A DNA stretch of 64,000 nucleotides from Chrysogorgia sp. JL179-B06 (GCA_035772405.1 JAYKKM010000032.1:1828501-1892500), one strand, 5' to 3'; shown: positions 23,570-35,648, numbered from the stretch's first letter. Numbers and translations: made by a program. The notes: generated by a model from the letters alone, not told the origin.

Positions 23570-24690
23570 TCAGTTCGCTTTGTAATGATCGGTCTTCATT
23601 GGTTTTTAAAAGACCGCTCAGGAACCAATCAGAATGCCAAGCCATATAATAAAAATACTTATTATATAATAGACGGTGTTTTATTGATGGTTCCGCCACT
23701 AATAAAACTGATAATCACACATGGTAATCACACATGTGTTGATTATCGTGTTTTAAAATGTTTGTAAAATCGCATTACATATTCTTGTGCTCTACATATT
23801 CTCGTGTTTATTTAACATAATTACATATTCTCGTGTTGACCAGGATATCTCACTCGTTCGCTGCGCTCACCGTTCGATATCCTGGTCAACACTCGAAATA
23901 AATTTCATATTTCCAAGCATCCATGTATTATTCTCTATTTAATGCATTTACGTTGTCGTTATCGTCATTTTAATTGTAATCATTCTTTCATCTAGTTACA
24001 CGATTGTCATTCTGGCATATGTTATTCTCTGTACAAGGTACAAATCTTGCTTGTGATTGGCTGGTCTAAATTGTCGAGATGACAACCGCAAGGAAACATC
24101 GTAGCGTGTAGATGGCCTTAGCACACTTACCATCCGTATATATTATCAGCTACCTATCTCATATTGCTACTAAGCTATCGCTATCCCCATTAAGGCGCAA
24201 CGAGTGGGTAGTCGTGGAGGGCTTTTTATGGGGGGGATTTTGGTGGTCTGTTTTGGTGCTGTCTAGGAGTTACTTACAGTCATTCTACCTTCTTTCACTT
24301 CAATCGTTGTTTTATACTTGCCTTGGAAAACATAATGCTCGTAGTTTGCTATGGGGCCGAACCTAGATCACATCAAGTTGATAATTATAGGTACTCACGT
24401 TTCTCCACAAAGCGTGATCGAAAAATTAAAAGATGTGGTTGTATTATTCCACTCCATTTGCGTGCCTGTTGATTATAATAAGAAAGTAGTAAAATTTGAC
24501 GACATAATTAATATCGTAACACTTTGATTTGTAATAGTTTGATTTTGAAATAGTATTCTTATAATTAAAATGATGCATGTAAATTAAATGTAATGCATTT
24601 AGATATCATGGAACCAATGGCAATGGGTACTACCAAATTGATAAATGGGTTACCTTATTAAACTAGAAATACGAATTCGCAATAATCCCC
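23570..24690. other. MITE-rich intergenic DNA
   Basis: Holds a perfect hairpin at 23,833-23,895 (gttgaccaggatatc answered by gatatcctggtcaac) and an AT-rich MITE-like block near 23,600-23,760. No gene supported. Confidence 0.5.
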
Positions 24691-24985
24691 TCGCCCGCCT
24701 TTTCTACCGCTAACCCACCCCACCGCTAGAGTTTCTTTTCCCCGTACATGGTCCCCAGTGCCCAGACCGCGTCTGTCGATAACAAATGGTAAGTAAAGCC
24801 GGTTCGTCGTATGTAGATTTTGAACGCTATCTCGGCCAATATTTACTCGATTTCAATTCTGAAAAAAGTTTTGGAATTACGGAGTCTAAATACATAACGT
24901 ACGTTTCTCTTATATTACGAGAACGTGCATACCATTCGTAAAAACGGTTTATGTACTTAGAAATTATTCGGCAATCAGCCAGCCC
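24685..24985. repeat. Dispersed repeat, copy 2
   Basis: Direct copy of 4,125-4,430 (blocks gcccagaccgcg, gaacgtgcatac, gtaaaaacggtttatgtact). Confidence 0.55.
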
Positions 24986-24999
24986 GGCCCAACCGCCTC

Positions 25000-26657
25000 G
25001 TCGTATATATCCTGCACGTTGTGCGTCCGTGTCTGCGTCAAATGATAAGGTCAGCGTTAAGATAAGGTCAATATTATGAAATGATAAGGTCAGCGTTAAG
25101 ATGATCAATTTTCAATGTGTTTAGTATTGAACCAGACGTATATACCCCACACGATAACAAGCGTTTTCACGAGCTTTCAGTATTTTGTAGTGGCGAAGAA
25201 GGCCATGATAACTGTCATGATATGTAAACTCTAAGATGAATTACATATTATTATTAAAAATTCAGAAATATATTGTTTTCAAAATATGCATATGATTATA
25301 ATTTAGCTAGCTCAGAGTCTCAGAGACGGAGGAGCGATTATAGAATATCCGTCAACTTTTTAACTTAAATTTACTGACATAAATCAAGAATGTGAAATCG
25401 TATTTATTAATAACTTTTAGTTAAACCTAGAGTAATGTAATTTTAAAGAACGAAGCAATTCTGTTATGACAATTTTCAACAATGTGACACGGTTTAATGA
25501 CCATTTAATAGTATAAGCGTTACTGCAGGTATTCTGTTCCTACTGACCTAGCGGCTCTTAGAAATTTAGCACTGTATAGAACTGCTTCGTTCTTTAAAAA
25601 ATCCAATTTATTTTTGTCCTGGAGTTCTCCAATTTATGAATTAAACCTATTATAGATAAAATAAACGGGATTTTTAAAGAACGAGCCAGTTCTATACAGT
25701 GCTAACTAAAATTTTACTCCTGCAAATTTCTGTGTCCGGTACTGCAATTCATTTATGAGTGATATGCCAAATAAAAGCAAATATAACCTATTCAAATCTT
25801 GTGAAATAGTTGCAAATCTATAAGCCATTGATCACAACAGTTAGTCTTTCAAATGCAAGGAACAGTGGGTGATTTTAGAAATGTTGATCGAAACGCAAAG
25901 TTGTCAAGTCAAGCGACGATTTATATTTAGAAACGTAAACACTGAAGTAAAACAGAATCAGGGAGCAATTGTGCCTGAAACCTATATGAGAATAGAAACC
26001 ATTCTAAGACACACCAGTATGGAAAGAAGGGAGAGGGATAGCCAGAAATTACAAAGTAAGCTAGAAGTATTCGATAATAGCAAGTCTTCTAGAATCAAGT
26101 AAGGGATAGATCTTACTTCGTGTTCGGGCCGTGCGCTCAGGAACGCTTCTGTGCCCGCATACTCATATTCTGTGCCCGCATACTCATATTCTGTGCTCAT
26201 ACTGTACTCGACTTTTCCTTTTGTCTTTTCTAAAAATTAGTTCCACGCGATATCTCACATAACAAAGGAAAATTTTATTTTCCGCCTAGTGGAGATTCGA
26301 CGCTTAGGGCAGTTTTCCACTATGCGAATATTTTCGCGCGAAGCGAATTTCTATATTCATAATATTTCTGATTAGTTCCAGCTGAGAGCTCATAAGAGAA
26401 ATCTATGGGACAAAGAGTGTTCATTTGACTATTCTAAGACAATAACTCCAGTGCGTCGGATAAATCTTATTTCAATTCATAATATCAGGCTGGGGAATTC
26501 AGTATAACGAATAGAAATGTAAATAGAAATGACTTGTAAATAGAAATGCAAATGTATATTGTGGTTTTAGCCTGATGTTATGAATTAAAATAAGTTTTAT
26601 CCCGACGCAGAACTCGTCATTTTGACGCGCAGTGGACATTACGAACTGGCTTATTAG
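25000..26657. other. Intergenic DNA with several inverted repeats
   Basis: Inverted words: ttttaaagaacgaagcaatt (25,441) with aactgcttcgttctttaaaa (25,580) and a third diverged copy at 25,675; cataatatcaggct (26,478) with agcctgatgttatg (26,568). A 77-codon frame at 25,869-26,102 (RNVNTEVKQNQGAIVPETYM) has no recognisable family. Confidence 0.4.
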
Positions 26658-26910
26658 TGTAGCGTACAGAATATATCACACACTTCGAGGCTTTCAGTCA
26701 GAACTCCTTTATTGCTTTAGTTTAGTTTCTAATATACCCTAGGCCCGCATTGGGCGTTACATGTCGATAACTAAATATAGTGGTATAATATATACGCAAA
26801 GGAAGGGCGTTATAATTAGGAAGGGCGCTAGGGGAAATGGAGCGTCTACAGCTATTTATATTAAGTCGCTAAATCTAATTACTCTAATTAACTAATTCAC
26901 ATTCGTTACA
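26658..26910 (-). repeat. 3' LTR of gypsy element 2
   Basis: 253 bp nearly identical to 32,611-32,863, TG...CA ends. On the sense (minus) strand a polypurine tract (aaaggaggagagtgg) lies just upstream, at about 26,911-26,925. Confidence 0.92.
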
Positions 26911-27055
26911 CCACTCTCCTCCTTTATGTTCTCGTCCCGAGGACATATATATATATATATTTATGAAAACATTAATTAAAAAGCTATATACATGTACACT
27001 ACAATAAACCAAAACTAATAACCATAACGATCAGGGGGTCGTATTTGCTGTCTAA

Positions 27056-27900
27056 GGGGGTGTTTACATGGAGGCGAGCCAGCCCGGGTACCCGGGCTAG
27101 CCCGCTTAACCGGGATGATTTTCTTTTGCGTTTACATGAGGCGGGCTGGCCCGGGTACCCGGGCTGGCTCATCGTGGGAAAGTTTGAATTCAAAATGGCG
27201 CGTAAAATGAATATATTAATACCGATGTTTGGGATGCTTATCTCTTTTACTTTTTCTCTTATTCGTGCATAACCCTTCTTCACCAAATCATTTTCGACCT
27301 TGTTTTTCTTTCTGTAAGCGTTGATTTCTTTCTTATCCATGGCGGACAACGAAGTATTTGCTGGGGTCACGAAAACAGGACCAAATAACAAGATACCTCT
27401 TCGTATAATTTAGACATTTCGTCTCGTAACCGAGAATACTGAGCTGGACGATCGCCGTCAAAATCTACGTTTTCGTATTCCATTTTCGCTCTTATAATTT
27501 GAAAGGCATGTAATTAAGTTTTCTACCATCTGTGGGTCCCAACGAAATTGTTTTGGTTTCGTTTTTTCTTGCGTTTTTTTCGCCGAAACGACAGGTATAT
27601 TAACAGGACTGTTTAACTCCGCCATCTTGTAAACAAACACGTGGAACTGAGCATGCGCAAATCGTAATTTTCCATCCCGGTTATCCGGGCCAGCCCGGTC
27701 TATGCGTTTACATGGGAAAATTCCCAGCCCGGGTAGCCGAGATCTCGGCTTCGCAAAGCGAGATCTCGGCTAGGCGGGCTAGCCCGGTCTCCATGTAAAC
27801 GCGAGATGAATATTAGTATGAATTAATAGCAGACGTTGGATCTCGGCTAAGCGGGCTAGCCCGGGTACCCGGGCTGGCTCGCCTCCATGTAAACACCCCC
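27056..27900. mobile_element. Harbinger-like DNA transposon nested in gypsy element 2
   Basis: Terminal inverted repeats of about 55 bp (gggggtgtttacatggaggc...) with TAA target duplications (tctaa before, taagtc after), typical of PIF/Harbinger. Subterminal blocks repeat gcccgggtacccgggc and ccgagatctcgg. It interrupts the integrase C-terminus of the gypsy element, whose frame resumes at 27,901. Coding remnants are on the minus strand. Confidence 0.75.
27180..27640 (-). pseudogene. Myb/SANT-like protein remnant of the Harbinger element
   Basis: Minus strand 27,640-27,458 encodes a start-proximal region with FRWDPQMVENLITCLSNYKS, the first helix of a trihelix/Myb-SANT domain as in the second protein of Harbinger elements. 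A second frame (27,391-27,180) is lysine-rich and ends before the TIR. No transposase was found, so the copy is non-autonomous. Confidence 0.5.
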
Positions 27901-29283
27901 TAAGTCTGGCAGGCCTTATCCGCGGGATCTCCAATTGTTGAGGTGCAACATCAACCACCTGAAACTCTCCTATTTCTCGGGTTGGGCAAACGAGTTCGCC
28001 CAGTTGAAATGGGATATAACTTAACTTGAGATTGTCATGGTGTACAACAATCTCTTTGCCGGCCTTCGATCTGATTTTGTAGTTGACCCCTAACCGTTTT
28101 ATGATCTTATAAGGTCCCACCCACTTATTTCCGAACTTCCAGCCTTTAGGTCTTTTTAACATGACCGTTTGCCCCTCATGAAACGGCCGCCAGGTGTTTG
28201 TCTCATGATTGAGTCTAGCTCGTTTTTTGGATGCGTTGGATAGGTGTTCTTTTGCTGTTTGTCGAACATCTCGAAAGACCGATCTAACCGAGTTAAGATA
28301 ATCACTTCGTGTACAAGGGTTCGATAAGGGTATTCCAAGTTCTAACTCTAATGGAAGGCGAGGAGCACGGCCGAAGACAACTTCATAAGGGCTAACTCCT
28401 AACGAATCATGTCTGCTTGTGTTGTAAGCAAATGTAATGCTATCCAACTACAAATCCAAATCATCCCTTCGGCTAGAAACAAATGACGAAAGCATGCCTT
28501 GTAGTGTTCGGTTTTGCCGTTCCGTTTGGCCATCGCATTGCGGATGGTATGCCGTCGTTCTCGTCTTAGTAATACCCATGGCATTGCAAATTTCGTGCAT
28601 CAAAACACTTTCAAAGTTACGCCCTTGATCCGAATGCAGTACAGCAGGTGGTCCGAAGCGAGAAAATATCCTACTTATTAGAATCGGCGCTACCGTGCTA
28701 GCTTTTTGGTCACAAGTCGCAAATGCCTCGCACCACTTCGTGAAGTGATCGACAACTACAAGTATGTGCTTGTTGCCACGACTAGTTTCTGGTAGTGGAC
28801 CCATATAGTCCATGGCCCAGAATGTGAAGGTTCACCTACGGAAATAGTGCCCATAGGCGCTCGATTGTTGTTAACTGGCGAGTTGTTACGCGTACACATG
28901 AGACATTTCTTTACGTATGTTTCGACATCTTTACGAATTCCAGGCCAATAAAATCTCTTTCTCACCCTTTCCTCTGTGCGTGTTATTCCTAAGTGACCGG
29001 CAAAAGGACTATCGTGAACGGCATTTAAAATAGTCTCACGGAGTGCTGTTGGGACTATAATTACGTAATTGGGATAAGGTTGTCGATTACCAAGTGATCT
29101 CATGAGCAATCCATCTCGGACGAAGAGACGGTCGTAATATCTGTACCAAGTTTTAAGACTGGGATCGTCGGTGCTAATTGTCCTTGGTTTTGGTAGACCA
29201 CGGTTTTTCATTTCAATAATTTTCGAAAGTTGTGGGTCATTTCGTTGCGCTTCTAGCAGATTAATTGTCGGATTGAGAGACAC
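27901..29283 (-). pseudogene. Integrase of gypsy element 2
   Basis: Three minus-strand pieces. 29,283-28,756 has the HHCC zinc domain (HLGITRTEERVRKRFYWPGI, KKCLMCTRNN). 28,813-28,448 has the core: VVVDHFTKWCEAF (Asp), LHSDQGRNFES (Asp) and GQTERQNRTLQ (Glu). 28,447-27,901 has the C-terminal GPY/F-type region (VGPYKIIKRLGVNYKIRSKA). Breaks are a frameshift near 28,790 and one in-frame TAG at 28,448, so it was recently functional. The extreme C-terminus is cut by the Harbinger element. Confidence 0.9.
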
Positions 29284-29520
29284 TGCACTGGATTCTGTTT
29301 CCGGTACAGTCGCGTTCGATTTATGACTGCAATACCTACACTCATTAATCCTTCTACCAGCAAGAGCTCCGGATGAGTCAGTTTGGAGGGGTTTCGTATA
29401 TAGTGTTATTATAACAGTTCGACCGCTTGATAGTTTAACGCGGATTACCGTCCGTACTATGTCTTTGTGATCTTGAACGCTCGCTGTTGGTTGGTTTTCG
29501 CAAGATCTGGGGCCTCAGAA

Positions 29521-29964
29521 TTAGGCGATTGAACGAGTCTGGATAACGTTGTTATGCAGACGACCGGCCCTATGCACAACGGAAAATTGGAATTCTTGTA
29601 GATCCATTATCCATCTGGCCAAGCGGCCTTTAGGTTCCATGCTATGTAGCCACCGTAACGCGCTATGGTCCGTAACAATCCGAAAATGGCGCCCGAGCAA
29701 GTAAACGCGAAACTGTTGGGTTCCAAAAACGATGGCGTAAGCCTCTTTTTCTGTTACCGAAAATTTTTTCTGTCGTGCGGAAAGGGCCTTCGACGCATAT
29801 GCAATCACTTTTTCGAGTTCATCGTCGTCGATCTGTGATAAAATCGCCCCAACTCCAAAATCAGAAGCGTCTGTGAGGAGTACAAATTCGCGGTCGAAGT
29901 TAGGATAGCATAGCCAGGTGCGGAACAAAGTAAAGATTTTAGTCGAGAGAAAGAGCTTTCGCAT
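29521..29964 (-). pseudogene. RNase H of gypsy element 2
   Basis: 147 codons with FVLLTDASDFGVGAILSQ, ASKALSARQKKFSVTEKEAY and FRIVTDHSALRWL, the RNase H catalytic Asp/Glu/Asp set of Ty3-type elements. It continues the RT frame at 30,503-29,805 after a frameshift within 29,805-29,964. Confidence 0.88.
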
Positions 29965-31065
29965 TCTTCTGTCCAGTTGAAAGATGTGGCCTTTTGAGTG
30001 AGGCGAACAAGTGGCGCAGCCACTGTCGCGAATCCTGGGATAAATTTTCGATAATAGCCGGCGAGGCCTAGAAAGCTTCTGATCTCTTTTACTGATTTTG
30101 GTCGAGGTATATCGCTTACCGCAGATATTTTAACTGGGTCAGGCTGAATTCCTGACTTGGAAATAACATGCCCTAAAAATGCAACTTGACGTGCTGCAAT
30201 CTTGCACTTCGACAATTTCACGCGGAGGTTCTGTTCTCGTAGTCTAAGTAAGACTGTTTCCAATCTTTCACAATGCTCTTTGATGTCGCGACCGTAAACA
30301 ATCACATCGTCAAGATAACACAAGCAAATAGAATAAGTCAATCCGCCGGACAATGTCCATAGTTCGTTGAAATGTGGCCGGCGCAGTTGAAAGACCAAAC
30401 GGCATCCGGTTAAATTCGTATAACCCGCTTTGCATGACGAACGCTGTTTTGTGACGATCTTGTTCGTCGACGGATATTTGCCAATACCCGCTTCGCAGAT
30501 CAAGGGTGGTAAAGTATTGTGAGTTACCCAAGGAGTCTAGAATGTCATCTATGCCAACAGTGACTAAATTGAGCTTCCGGTAATCTACGCAGAATCGGAG
30601 TTCGCCATTCTTTTTCATTTCCTTAGTTTGCCGCTTAGACTCCTCCCTATGTACGTATGGTAAACGGCGCGGTTGTTGTTTAATCGGTGGGTTATTGCCA
30701 GTGTCGATCTTGTGTGTCAGTAATGTTGTATGACCTAAACTCTCATCGAAAACATCTGAAAATTTATACAGGAGACCTTGTACACGCTCTTTGTCATCAT
30801 GTGCAAGGGATGTGTCAATCACCGAGTCAACCTTATCAGCAAAAGTATTCAACACCTCGGTTCCGACCGCTCCGCAGACATCCGGTTTGGAGCATGACTC
30901 AACCAAGGGACAAAATTCCGCAAGATTTTCACCTGCGGTCAGCTCAATCGGACTATGCGACATGTTAATAATTCGTAAAGGCACAACCCTATTTTGGTCG
31001 GGTTTGACCACAATACGTGCTAAACTAAATCCCTGTCTAGTATCGTTATCGATTGCTGTTGGCAA
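29805..31065 (-). pseudogene. Reverse transcriptase of gypsy element 2
   Basis: Overlapping frames 31,065-30,310 and 30,503-29,805. Conserved segments: RFCVDYRKLN, YFTTLDLRSGYWQISVDEQD (motif A), GLYEFNRMPFGLSTAPATFQ (motif B) and ICLCYLDDVIVYG (catalytic YLDD, intact), then FLGHVISKSG and IRSFLGLAGYYRKFIPGF. A frameshift near 30,350 splits the domain just before YLDD. Confidence 0.92.
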
Positions 31066-31309
31066 CTCTGGCCAATTTCCCCTCTAAAATAATTTCTGTT
31101 CTAGGTGGTATCATTGCGCTCTCAACCAAAGCAACGACCGCATTGCTTTGAACTGTTGACTGACACAACAATCGATCAGTCGAAGAATTCCTCTCATGCG
31201 TGTGGATGACCCCACTAAGGCTTGCCGTCGTAGACTCGTTGTTGTCCCGGAGAACCCGCCCTCGCTTCCCTGTTGATCATTAACCTATTTCTAGTAATGA
31301 AATCCCATC

Positions 31310-31620
31310 CTAAAACACCGATTCATACTGAATATTATTGCTAACCAGAAAGTCCCCAGAATAGGGCACCTTTGAATTAATAAATTTAACATTGGCACTA
31401 ACTTGTCCTATGATATTTAAATTGTCTCCAGTAATGGAGACGCACTGTTGTACTTTTGACTTGTCAAGAGATGTATTATCAAAGTCAATGATACTATGTA
31501 CATTATGACTAATAAATGATTTCATTGATCCAGTGTCCAGAAGAGCACGAACACGGACTCCATCAATAAAACAATCAACGAATGGATGGGTAATGTTAGA
31601 GTTAGTATCGCTACTTACAA
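31310..31620 (-). pseudogene. Aspartic protease of gypsy element 2
   Basis: Minus strand reads VRALLDTGSMKSFIS near 31,530-31,575, an LDTGS retroviral-type aspartic protease active site, followed by beta-strand-like residues to 31,310. The start codon displayed at 31,525 is inside the domain; the frame is open upstream to about 31,620. Confidence 0.75.
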
Positions 31621-31656
31621 CGGGATGGTCACGTTTCCCACCGTCTGGACCATCCC

Positions 31657-32567
31657 TTAGAAGTTTAAATGACCAGTTGCAGCTGTACTTCGGCAGTCTC
31701 GTGCCACATGTCCAGGTCGGTCACAGGAAAAACAGGTGGGTATGCGCCTAGTTGGGGGTTGTTGGCGTCTTCCATGGCATTCACGTGCGAAATGTCCAAC
31801 TTCGCCGCAATTAAAACAAGCGCCTGGAGATCGGTTACTGCCACGCGGTCCAAGGAATTGGGGTCGGCCATCAGGACGCTGCCTTCGAGGTTGATTTCGT
31901 AGACTCTCGGCCTTCTTTAATCGGTCTTCTAGAGATTGTTGCTTCTCAGCAATCCCGGCGACCATGGAGACCAATTGTGACAATTGCGGGTCCACAGTGG
32001 TAGTGTTTTGGGAAGAGGTACTTGCGGCGCTGATCTCGACGTCATCAGCCCTTGGGAAGGCGTAACCCCGACGGCACGGTATCGTTTGGTGAAGGAAAGC
32101 ATTTCATCGAGAGTCGGGGTCGGATTGTGTTCCAAAAGTTTGAATTTAATAGGATTTGGAAGTCCTCTCATATACTGGCGCGCAAGCAAAGCCTTCTTTG
32201 CGTCGGTTGGCAAAGTAGGATCGGCTTTGGCGAGCAGGTTTTCCAGTTCCCATTTGTAGATCGCGGGCTCCTCTCCTGATCTCAGAGAACGACCTTCGAA
32301 TTCTCGATAAAAGTCCTCTCTGTTGGCCGCGGGACACATGGATTTGGTTAGTTCAGCCACAGCATCCGCGTATTTGGTACGCTGTTCCGCGGGAATCGCG
32401 TAAAAATGGCTGGCCGCTTGCCCTCGAAGGAATGCTGGTAGTTTGAGTATTTTGTCGTCGCGTTCCTCGGTTGTTTTCCACCCGTTAGCAGCACAACACG
32501 CGTCGAATTCTCTCAGCCATGACACAAAGTCGCCACTGTCGAAACGCCCAGGCAAAATAGAGGACAT
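31657..32567 (-). pseudogene. Gag of gypsy element 2 (capsid and zinc knuckles)
   Basis: 32,567-31,929 encodes a Ty3-type capsid (RFDSGDFVSWLREFDACCAA at residues 8-27, REFEGRSLRSGEEPAIYKWE about 115). The overlapping frame 31,995-31,657 carries two CCHC knuckles, CFNCGEVGHFAREC and CFSCDRPGHVARDC. A frameshift in the 31,929-31,995 overlap separates capsid from nucleocapsid. The start ATG at 32,567 lies 44 bp inside the 5' LTR boundary, so it is the natural start. Confidence 0.9.
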
Positions 32568-32610
32568 CGTTCTGGTTTTTCTTTCACTCTTTTACCGCTG
32601 CCACCAGTTT

Positions 32611-32863
32611 TGTAGCGTACCGAATATATCACACACTTCGAGGCTTTCAGTCAGAACTCCTTTATTGCTTTAGTTTAGTTTCTTATATACCCTAGGCCCG
32701 CATTGGGCGTTACATGTCGATAACTAAATATAGTGGTATAATATATACGTAAAGGAAGGGCGTTATAATTAGGAAGGGCGCTAGCGGAAATGGAGCGTCT
32801 ACAGCTATTTATATAAAGTCGCTAAATCTAATTACTCTAATTAACTAATTCACATTCGTTACA
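32611..32863 (-). repeat. 5' LTR of gypsy element 2
   Basis: 253 bp, near-identical to 26,658-26,910. TTAG target duplication at 32,864-32,867. Confidence 0.92.
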
Positions 32864-32929
32864 TTAGATAAATTTACCCAAGAGTATTGCATAATATGTG
32901 GTGATTAAGCGAAACTCGCAAATGATTCT

Positions 32930-34320
32930 AAAAGATGAGAACCTATACAAGTCTTCTATTAAGCAACAGTATACATTTGAGGGATTTCAAACTCCATGAG
33001 CGTTTCAAAGATAAATTCATGTTTAATACTTCCAAAGGCATCTGCGAAATCAATAAACACAACGTTAAACATGGTATGTCTAAAATCATCAAGCGGTTTT
33101 CAAAGTGTAAATCAATTCTTGCCTTTCACCTTTACGAAGGAAGGCACGTTGCCAAAAGGCAATAATATTGGAAAAGTATGGAGTATAGCAGTTGCAAACT
33201 GCTTTCGAGAAGATTTTATAGCTAGTCGGTAGGAATGAAATATCTCGCAGGGTCGATAGATCAACATTTGAAAAGTTCGATTTTGGAATACGTTCAATAA
33301 TACATTTTTTCCACAGCGATGATATGCGTTGATCAACCAACATAACGTTTAAAGTGCCTATGAAACGAAAATTAAGTTTGTTTTATTTGAAAGAACTTTT
33401 AAAATAATGAAGAATATTAATTTATAGTTCTCTCATATTTCACTTCGTTCTCGAGATATTTAGACTTATGTGATATTCAAATGAGATAACCTATGACGTC
33501 AAGGGTTTGCAATACATTTTAACATATTGGAAAATCGTGTATATCTTTAAGATTATTAAACGAAATCACTTGAAACTTTGCATGTGGATAAAGAACACTC
33601 AACTGAAGAAAATCGTTCTAGTTTTATGGTCGCCATGGGAAACATTTGTGGGTTGGTACTGGTTTAGCAGCTTTTCACGGACTTAACCAATTCTAAACTG
33701 AAGTTTAACTTTGGTGCAACACATAGCTATCAGAAAACAAAGATTTTTGACAAAGAGACTTGGAGGTCTAGGAACTATATTATTACTATTGCAACATTGA
33801 AACTTGAACGATGTTCTTCAGTTTAGTGGTCTGTATCCACATGCAAAGTTTCAAGTGATTTTGTTTAATAATCTTAAAGATATACACGATTTTCCAATAT
33901 GTTAAAATGTATTGCAAACCCTTTGAAGTCATAGACATATAGGTTATCTCATTTGAATATCACATAAGTCTAAATATCTCGAGAACCAAGTGAAATATGA
34001 AAGAGCTGTAAATTAATATTCTTCATTATTTTAAAAGTTCTTTCAAATAAAACAAACTTAATTTTCGTTTCATAGGCACTTTAATATATTCACAAAAGCA
34101 TTTCCGTACTTTTGAAATATTTCTTTCAAATCTTCATAAATGACCCCATCCGAGCCACAGCTCTTTCCATTAGTGCAATTGTCAACAACCTTCTCAATTT
34201 CGTCGAGACTAAAGAAATCACTAGATTGGACGGAATCAATCGCTTTAGTACGATCAAAAAATCGATTTTCGTCTGCTGTAAAATCATCACTAATGATGTA
34301 TTTTTCTGACGCTCATATTG
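32930..34320 (-). pseudogene. LINE reverse transcriptase fragment split by a foldback element
   Basis: 34,320-34,085 encodes, in one minus frame, NCTNGKSCGSDGVIYEDLKE typical of the RT N-terminus. After the 33,350-34,079 insertion the sequence resumes at 33,343 with SFLPTSYKIFSKAVCNCYTP, AFWQRAFLRKGERQELIYTL and then VFIDFADAFGSIKHEF (RT motif A). The YxDD motif is not present before the gypsy LTR begins. Fragment is interrupted, frameshifted and truncated. Confidence 0.8.
33350..34079. mobile_element. TTAA-flanked foldback element (piggyBac-like MITE)
   Basis: Arms of about 270 bp are inverted copies: agtgcctatgaaacgaaaat on the left, its reverse complement ending at 34,079. TTAA is found at both junctions, the target signature of piggyBac-type elements. 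The interior of about 190 bp has no coding capacity. It interrupts a LINE fragment. Confidence 0.78.
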
Positions 34321-34346
34321 CAGCACCGTCAGGCACAACCGTTCGC

Positions 34347-34417
34347 CATAATAATAATAATAATAATAATAATAATTCACAGCTAATAATAATAATAGTA
34401 ATAATAATAATAATGAC

Positions 34418-34454
<37 letters not shown>

Positions 34455-34455
34455 T
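34347..34455. repeat. (AAT)n microsatellite
   Basis: Interrupted AAT/ATA triplet repeats; another short tract lies at 34,526-34,540. Reading frames across it (poly-Asn, poly-Ile) are artefacts. Confidence 0.92.
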
Positions 34456-34544
34456 TAAGACGGCAATATTTGGCGTTTTACGAACTGGCTTGGAACCAGA
34501 ATATGAGGTCTGGCTATCCTGTACAATAATAATAATAATAATGG

Positions 34545-34680
34545 TTTTTGGATCAAGAAATTAACATCATGCCACCAAGCTACCGAGACTCAGATGGAGA
34601 GCGAAGGTTACAATGATGTACTAGTCGATTGATATACCTATAATTATGTACTACCTATGCGGCAGTCACTATATCGGTAA
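34545..34680 (-). repeat. tRNA-derived SINE, copy 2 (inverted)
   Basis: Reverse complement of about 23,290-23,400, including gctaccgagactcagatgga. The B-box part is missing. Confidence 0.55.
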
Positions 34681-35087
34681 TGTTTGGATGTGTTAATTAT
34701 TGTATTATAATTATTGTTTTTATCCTTGATATCAACAATATTTAGTGCGAGTTAAAAAACTCACTGTGACGAGTTAGGTTGCACTCATTCTATATAAATA
34801 TATTATAACAATGAAATATATCAACTAAAGCTAGTAAGTAATACACTGTATTATTTTAAGTTATCAATACCATGTTGGTCAATGCAGACAATATTTCTGG
34901 ATAGGGCGGATGGACAAGTTCGTTGGTGACTCATGGCAATTACTGTATGGTTTGGAAAGAATGGCAGAAAGCAACCATCCTGTAAAAAATAAGCAGTTTT
35001 CTTATTAATGCACAAATATCATAATCGACATCTCTTATGATTCATAGTCACATAATAAGTCATTAACATATTGAAAGAAATACTCAC

Positions 35088-35648
35088 TTCAAACCTTTCT
35101 AACACGTGGAAATAATTTCTCCCATCGTGAGCTTTCTTTGCGCAATCGATGCAATAATGCTGCTCATGTCCGCAGTCAATACAGCGAACTTCAGCCACTC
35201 CGTCGCAAGCACATGTTTCCTCGTTTATGAATCCTTCTTCTTCAATGCGGCCATGTATAAGGGATTCGCGTATACTTGCCCAGCTTTCGTATCCCTTAAC
35301 TCTCCGTATCTGATGCTTAGATACCGTAGAACTAGGTTCGTTTTGGTTGTTTACCGGTATATGTTCTTCAGTAAATACTGCATTTGGTCCATATTCTGAT
35401 GTTGTTAACGTTGGCCATGTGTCGTTAGAGTTCGACGACGACGATCTCGAATTGTCAATATTGACAGTTTTGCAAGGAACTTTTAAGCTTATGCTTTTTG
35501 TAGCTTTCTCGCCAGATGTAGAAACTGAACGAATGCGAACCTTACATGCTTTAAAACGTTTAGCTGGATGCGAAATTCCTGGACGAACTCTTGACGCCAT
35601 ATTGAATAGACGGCCGGCCAAGACTGCAAAAAAAACCTTTGATGGCAT
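35088..35648 (-). CDS. First exon of a gene with a cysteine-cluster (KDZ/CxC2-like) domain
   Basis: Minus-strand open frame of 187 codons up to a splice donor GAA|GTGAGTAT at 35,088/35,087. The N-terminus is basic and serine-rich; near the C-terminus are CACDGVAEVRCIDCGHEQHY, CIDCAKKAH and RNYFHVLERFE, a zinc-binding cluster like that preceding KDZ-type transposase domains (B-box-like spacing). The start may be the first ATG (35,648) or a later one at 35,600. No KDZ catalytic domain follows within the window. It could be a host gene derived from a transposase or an element's first exon. Confidence 0.5.

Larger units (their letters stand above)
26658..32863 (-). mobile_element. Ty3/gypsy LTR retrotransposon 2
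   Basis: Two 253-bp LTRs with only a few differences bound gag, nucleocapsid, protease, RT, RNase H and integrase on the minus strand. TTAG flanks both sides (26,654-26,657 and 32,864-32,867), a 4-bp target duplication. The primer-binding site starts ctggtggcagcgg just inside the 5' LTR. A Harbinger-like element sits in the integrase C-terminus. Frames are broken at several points, but LTR similarity implies a younger insertion than element 1. Confidence 0.93.

Noticed and set aside
24112..24366. 84-codon hydrophobic frame
   Set aside because: Composition suggests chance; no conserved motif, no neighbours supporting a gene.
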